DNA from: a bacterium
GTDB lineage: Bacteria > Bacteroidota > Bacteroidia > Bacteroidales > Bacteroidaceae
Assembly: GCA_004562975.1 (NCBI GenBank)
Contig: SFQP01000043.1
Coordinates: 1-19,717 of the forward strand
Direction: 5' to 3'
Length of the DNA stretch: 19,717 nucleotides
The position numbers and the translations under genes were made by a program. Positions 16,201-19,717 of the stretch are shown piece after piece (the stretch's first letter is position 1; each line of letters opens with the position of its first letter). The notes below the pieces were generated by a model that was given only the letters and a program-made list of their open reading frames with translations, was not told the origin of the DNA and ran no database searches.

Positions 16201-17175
16201 ATGGACAAACTTTCCGTTATCCGTCGGCCGGTGGCTGACGAATTACTCCGCTACAAGGCTCTTTTTGACAACGCACTGACCCACGATGACGACTTCCTGG
16301 GCCATGCGCTTGACTATGTACGCCGTCGCGAGGGGAAGATGATGCGTCCCATTTTGGTGCTGCTCATGGCCAAGGAGTTGGGCGAAGTGGGGGAGAAGAC
16401 GTTACGTTCGGCGGTCACTTTGGAACTGCTCCACACCGCATCGTTGGTTCACGACGACGTGGTGGACGAGAGTGCGCAACGGCGTGGTCAACGCTCTGTG
16501 AACGCCGTCTACGACAACAAGGTGGCGGTGCTTTTGGGCGACTATCTGCTCTCCGCAGCGTTGCTTCAGTCAGCGCGGACGAGCGACATCCGTGTGGTGG
16601 AAATCATCTCGCGCCTTGGCGGCACGCTCTCTGAGGGTGAGATTTTCCAGCTCTCCAACATCCGTACGGAGAGCGTATCGGAGGAGGCATATTTCAGGAT
16701 TATCAACCACAAAACGGCGGCTCTTTTTGCCGCCTGTGCCGAGTTGGGTGCCATCTCGTCTGGTGGCGATGCCGAGTACGTGGAGCGCGCCCGCCGTTTC
16801 GGAGAGTTGATAGGTTTGTGCTTTCAAATCCGCGATGACATCTTCGACTATTTTTCAGATGCAACCATAGGCAAGCCCACGGGCAACGACATGGCGGAAG
16901 GGAAGCTGACCTTGCCGGCCATCTATGCCTTGCGCGAAACAAACAACACGGAGGCTCAAGTATGGGCATCCCATATCAAGAAAGGGGAGGCCACGCCCGA
17001 TGAAATAGCCCATCTGGTCGAGTTTACCAAGCAGGCCGGGGGCATTGACTACGCTGAACAGCGGATGCAAGAGTTGCGCCAGCAGGCTTTGTCGCTGCTG
17101 CCCGCCTGGCATCATCCCGAGGTCAGACAATCCCTCAATGACTACATTGATTTTGTGGTGGAACGTAAGTGGTAA
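16201..17175 (+). CDS. Long-chain trans-polyprenyl diphosphate synthase
   Basis: The 324-residue enzyme adds isopentenyl diphosphate units to an allylic primer in the cytoplasm, most likely making the side chain of menaquinone. Both Mg-binding aspartate motifs are present: DDVVD at 85-89 (within LVHDDVVDES, then RRGQRSVN) and DDIFD at 212-216 (within FQIRDDIFDYFSD, then GKPTGND). Residues just before the first motif are small (Ala80, Ser81), as in enzymes making long products rather than farnesyl or geranylgeranyl diphosphate. It resembles the IspB/octaprenyl synthase group, but product length cannot be read exactly, so I give no symbol. The start at 16201 is preferred over 16168 because the promoter box overlaps the earlier ATG. 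It diverges from polA and ends at its own terminator. Confidence 0.92.
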   Translation: MDKLSVIRRPVADELLRYKALFDNALTHDDDFLGHALDYVRRREGKMMRPILVLLMAKELGEVGEKTLRSAVTLELLHTASLVHDDVVDESAQRRGQRSVNAVYDNKVAVLLGDYLLSAALLQSARTSDIRVVEIISRLGGTLSEGEIFQLSNIRTESVSEEAYFRIINHKTAALFAACAELGAISSGGDAEYVERARRFGELIGLCFQIRDDIFDYFSDATIGKPTGNDMAEGKLTLPAIYALRETNNTEAQVWASHIKKGEATPDEIAHLVEFTKQAGGIDYAEQRMQELRQQALSLLPAWHHPEVRQSLNDYIDFVVERKW

Positions 17176-17200
17176 TCACCACGTTTTTGACGATAAATAG

Positions 17201-17250
17201 AACAACAGGAAACAACGCTTCTCGCTTTGACGTTGTTTCTTGTTGTTTTT
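17201..17250 (+). terminator. Intrinsic terminator after the polyprenyl synthase
   Basis: A 17-bp stem (17201-17217 with 17231-17247) contains a single G-U pair and a 13-nt loop. It is followed by TTT, then CGTTTTC. It lies 26 nt after the synthase stop. Confidence 0.88.
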
Positions 17251-17880
17251 CGTTTTCATCCGGTTCAAGCCCTTTGATGGTCCGTATTCCGATACCAGCT
17301 TTCCCGGAACAGATTGAATCTATCCCCTTTAAGGAAAATTCAGATTGTTAATTCAATCATTGTGGATTTGGGATTTCGCGTTTGAATGCTTACCTTTGAG
17401 ATAGCAAAAGGAAGGAGGCTGCATCCCGGGCCTACTTCCTTGTTTTTTTGTCCTGCTTTCGGCGTTACGAGGCCAGGCTTCGGATTTTCAAGGCCTAGTC
17501 CAGAAAATTCTAAGCCCAGTGTAAAATTTTTCACACCCAGTTCCGTAAAATCAGTACGGCGAGTTGGAATTTCTCAAGTAGGCTTTGAAAATTCAAAGCC
17601 CGCGCTCGTGAAACAGATTGACACAAAAACCGCCTAAGAAGGTTAAATATGTTAATGTCAATGCTGAATCTGAGCGAAAATCCACTGCCCGATTGTCACC
17701 GCTTGTCACTTTCTCTTCGCTTGCCGTACGTGAAGAGCTCCATATCGCCAATTGCCAATGTACAATCTATGTCCTGAAAAACCAGCCATCCCCTTTCCTG
17801 AAATTTTAGTCCTGTGGCGGTTTTCTGGCCTGTGCTGTAATTCTCCTCATGTCTTGTCAGAAACGGCCGCTGCCGGGCTG
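17251..17880. other. Non-coding gap with low-complexity content, no confident gene
   Basis: Between the synthase terminator and the deoC terminator I see no credible gene. The largest open frame (17386-17637, plus, 83 codons) mostly covers the 21-bp repeat block and begins in unique sequence. Its peptide is a repetitive R/K-P-x4-S pattern, and the opposite strand gives an equally repetitive peptide, so coding is doubtful. Around 17771-17860 there are irregularly spaced tcctg-like starts (17772, 17796, 17810, 17829, 17852) that may be a further decayed repeat. Confidence 0.6.
17450..17615. repeat. Degenerate ~21-bp tandem repeat, about eight units
   Basis: Units of 20-22 bp can be laid out from about 17450, with clear boundaries at 17471, 17491, 17512, 17533, 17554, 17576 and 17596. 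They share a GC-rich first half (aagcccag-like) and an AT-rich second half (aaaatttct-like). Because the unit is a multiple of three, the plus strand reads as heptapeptides (RPGFGFS, RPSPENS, KPSVKFF, TPSSVKS, VRRVGIS, QVGFENS, KPALVKQ) and the minus strand is periodic too. Divergence between copies is high, so the array is old or under selection for spacing rather than sequence. Confidence 0.75.
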
Positions 17881-17885
17881 AAATC

Positions 17886-17933
17886 CACCAAAAACAGCAT
17901 CTTGCGCCCTGATGACGACAAGATGCTGTGTGG
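17886..17933 (-). terminator. Intrinsic terminator of the dtd-mazG-deoC operon
   Basis: On the minus strand ACAGCATCTTG (17929-17919) pairs exactly with CAAGATGCTGT (17904-17894) around a 14-nt loop, and TTTTTGG follows. It lies about 55 nt after the deoC stop. Confidence 0.85.
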
Positions 17934-17985
17934 TAATTAGGATGATTAGCCCGTTGTAGGACTTGGAAGGTCCGGAAACCGGGGA

Positions 17986-18921
17986 TTAGAACGGTTCCAC
18001 GTCCTTTCCGAGGATGTCACTCACCAAGAGGTTGGCCAGGCGGCTGGTGCCGATGCGGAACAAGCCTTGGGCAATGAAATCCTCGCCCAACAGTTCGCGC
18101 ACCACGGTGTAGAATTGTACCGCTTCGTCCACCGTCTTGATGCCTCCGGCGGCCTTGAAGCCCACGAGGCGGCCCGTTTCGGCTTGGTACTCGCGGATGG
18201 TCTGACACATGACGTAGGCGGCTTCGAGCGTGGCGGCAGGTTCGATTTTTCCCGTTGACGTTTTGATGAAATCCGCGCCGGCGTACATGGCCAGTATGGA
18301 TGCTTTCTTGATGTTCACCGCTGTCTGCAGCGCGCCCGTTTCCAGTATCACCTTGAGCGGACGGCCTCCTGCGGCGGCCTTGATTTCGGCAATCTCGTCG
18401 GCACACGTTTCGTAGTCGCCGCTGAGGAAAGCACCCACATTGAGCACACAGTCAATCTCCGTGGCACCGTCGTGGACGGCCAGCGCGGTTTCGGCTGTTT
18501 TTATCTCGAGAAAGGTTTGCGACGAGGGAAACCCGCCTGCCACGCAGGCCACTTCCACCTCGTCGGCCTCCAACGATTCGCTCACGATCTTCGCAAAGTT
18601 GGGGTAAACGCAGATGGTGGCCAAGTGGGGGAGGTCAGGGTGTTCGTCGGCAAAGCGGTTGACGCGCTCGGTGAAGGCCAGTACGCTCTCCTGCGAGTCC
18701 GTTACCTTCAGGGTGGTGAGCTCTACGGTGCCGAGCAGGGTGCGTTTCACTTCCGGCGTATTGTAGTCGGCGCAGCGGTCGTTTACCAAGCGGTGAACGG
18801 CCTCGCTGACGTGCTCGTCGTGGAGGTGCAGGTCGTATTTGGCAAAAGCCTGTTCGTAGATGTTGGAGGGAGCTGCCTCTTCGTGGTGTTCGTGGTGGCA
18901 GTGGCAATGGTTTTCGTTCAT
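17986..18921 (-). CDS. deoC: Deoxyribose-phosphate aldolase with His-rich N-terminus
   Basis: This 311-residue class I aldolase splits 2-deoxyribose 5-phosphate into glyceraldehyde 3-phosphate and acetaldehyde during deoxynucleoside breakdown in the cytoplasm. The Schiff-base lysine is Lys220 (ADFIKTSTGK). The assisting residues are Lys256 (VGFKAAGGIKT) and Asp157 (EIDCVLNVG), the counterparts of E. coli Lys167, Lys201 and Asp102. The chain is about 50 residues longer than the E. coli enzyme, all at the N-terminus, which opens with MNENHCHCHHEHHEE, a cysteine/histidine cluster that could bind a metal. The ATG at 18921 is 16 nt after the mazG-like stop, so translational coupling in one operon with it and dtd is likely. 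Confidence 0.95.
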   Translation of the reverse strand: MNENHCHCHHEHHEEAAPSNIYEQAFAKYDLHLHDEHVSEAVHRLVNDRCADYNTPEVKRTLLGTVELTTLKVTDSQESVLAFTERVNRFADEHPDLPHLATICVYPNFAKIVSESLEADEVEVACVAGGFPSSQTFLEIKTAETALAVHDGATEIDCVLNVGAFLSGDYETCADEIAEIKAAAGGRPLKVILETGALQTAVNIKKASILAMYAGADFIKTSTGKIEPAATLEAAYVMCQTIREYQAETGRLVGFKAAGGIKTVDEAVQFYTVVRELLGEDFIAQGLFRIGTSRLANLLVSDILGKDVEPF

Positions 18922-18937
18922 GATGGGGATATGGTTT

Positions 18938-19285
18938 TTATGATTTCAGTTTCGGATTTTCCAAGTGGCGCGTGGCATCGCGGCGTGTCTTCTTTTCCAG
19001 GTTGCGGCTGAAGGCTTCGCTGAGATTTACGCCCGTCTGGTTGGCCAGGCAGAGGAGCACCCAGAGCACGTCGGCCATCTCGTCCGCCGGGTCGGTGCTT
19101 TCGCCAGCCTTGAACGACTGGTCGCCGTACTTGCGGCTCATCACGCGGGCCAGTTCGCCCACCTCCTCCGTGAGGCAGGCCATGTTGGTTAGTTCGCTGA
19201 AGTAACGCACGCCGTAGGTGCGTATCCAGTGGTCCACCATCTGCTGGGCTTCGGCCAGGGTGGGCGATTGGGAAGTAGGTTCCAT
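18938..19285 (-). CDS. MazG-like nucleotide pyrophosphohydrolase
   Basis: The 115-residue all-alpha protein has the metal-binding pattern of the MazG/dUTPase-like NTP pyrophosphohydrolases: EEVGE at 40-44 and, about 25 residues on, DEMADVLW with Glu69 and Asp72. Such enzymes hydrolyse (d)NTPs to monophosphates and remove non-canonical nucleotides from the pool. It is a single short domain, much smaller than full MazG, and the exact nucleotide preferred cannot be read. The gene lies 30 nt after dtd and 16 nt before deoC. The grouping suggests quality control and salvage of nucleotides alongside aminoacyl-tRNA proofreading. Confidence 0.88.
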   Translation of the reverse strand: MEPTSQSPTLAEAQQMVDHWIRTYGVRYFSELTNMACLTEEVGELARVMSRKYGDQSFKAGESTDPADEMADVLWVLLCLANQTGVNLSEAFSRNLEKKTRRDATRHLENPKLKS

Positions 19286-19315
19286 GTTTTTTCCGGAAGA
19301 AATGGGGAGGGTGGG

Positions 19316-19717
19316 TTATTCTTTGTTTTTCGTGTCCATGCAGATGGTCACTGGGCCGTCGTTGACCAGCTCCACCTGCATATCCGCGCCGAACTCGCCC
19401 GTGCCCACAGGGTGTGGCAGGAGTGTTTCGAGGGTTTGCACAAAATATTCGTAGAGGGGAATGGCGTGGGCGTGGCCTGCGGCGCGGATGTAGGAGGGGC
19501 GGTTGCCCTTCTTGTACGATGCCATGAGGGTGAACTGGCTCACGACGAGGGCTTCGCCGCCGGTGTCCAGGATGCTGCGGTTCATCACGCCGTTTTCATC
19601 GTTGAAAACGCGCAGGCTGCTGATTTTTTTGCAAAGCCAGTCGGCATCGTCGCGCGTGTCGGCCTCTTCAATGCCGAGGAGAATGAGGAAGCCCGGCCCG
19701 ATGGCCGATTTCACGCC
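19316..19717 (-). CDS. dtd: D-aminoacyl-tRNA deacylase, 5' end cut by the window
   Basis: The visible 133 codons are the body and C-terminus of Dtd, which frees tRNA from D-amino acids and from mischarged glycine. Family hallmarks are SQFTLMASYKKGNRPSYIRAA (about positions 59-79 of the visible part) and NDGPVTICMDTKNKE at the end, the latter containing the Gly-Pro pair of the active site. The frame is open through the last base and reads GVKSAIGPGFLILLGIEEAD. The GTG at 19714 is therefore an internal valine, and the real start, about 14-16 residues further upstream, is outside the window. It is the first visible gene of the dtd-mazG-deoC operon. Confidence 0.95.
   Translation of the reverse strand, partial: GVKSAIGPGFLILLGIEEADTRDDADWLCKKISSLRVFNDENGVMNRSILDTGGEALVVSQFTLMASYKKGNRPSYIRAAGHAHAIPLYEYFVQTLETLLPHPVGTGEFGADMQVELVNDGPVTICMDTKNKE

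Noticed and set aside
17771..17860. Second tandem repeat with tcctg-like unit starts
   Set aside because: Spacing of 14 to 24 bp is too irregular and the matched core too short to call a repeat by eye.

Overview
The window looks like a chromosomal segment from the Bacteroidales (phylum Bacteroidota). Four signs support this. A btuB gene is paired with a BtuG-like surface lipoprotein. Lipoproteins carry an acidic stretch directly after the lipobox cysteine. A DUF5723-type outer-membrane protein is present. Several genes have promoter boxes of the Bacteroidetes TAnnTTTG type rather than E. coli -10/-35 pairs. I cannot name the genus.

Layout, left to right. Positions 1-367 hold no gene I can support. 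Positions 368-5878 are a minus-strand run, probably read right to left as an ABC exporter, an extended SDR (epimerase/dehydratase type), a PAP2-superfamily membrane protein and an exported C1B cysteine peptidase. The first three suggest envelope lipid or glycan work. Positions 5879-6377 are non-coding and unusually structured: a promoter, a 10-bp inverted repeat, seven CTATAG-type units phased at about 10 bp, and a perfect 22-bp palindrome. Positions 6378-9740 are a vitamin B12 uptake operon on the minus strand: cobalamin riboswitch, btuB, then a BtuG-like beta-propeller lipoprotein. Diverging from it on the plus strand (9941-13256) are a large surface lipoprotein of unknown function and a DUF5723 beta-barrel, closed by a strong bidirectional terminator.

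Convergent to that pair is polA (13384-16075, minus). It is broken in this sequence: about 77 nt of the conserved TGRLSS..PNLQ region are missing and the frame shifts. The 5' exonuclease, the proofreading domain and the rest of the palm and fingers are otherwise well preserved. Divergent from polA is a long-chain polyprenyl diphosphate synthase (16201-17175, plus) with its own terminator. An 800-bp gap follows, containing a degenerate tandem repeat of about 21 bp. The right edge is a tightly spaced minus-strand operon: dtd (cut by the window end), a MazG-like nucleotide pyrophosphohydrolase, and deoC with a histidine-rich N-terminus.

Most of the window is ordinary housekeeping and nutrient uptake. 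The parts most worth a second look are the damaged polA, the phased repeat plus palindrome at 6233-6348, the uncharacterised lipoprotein/DUF5723 pair, and the repeat block near 17450-17615. I did not find a convincing new defence or mobile system.
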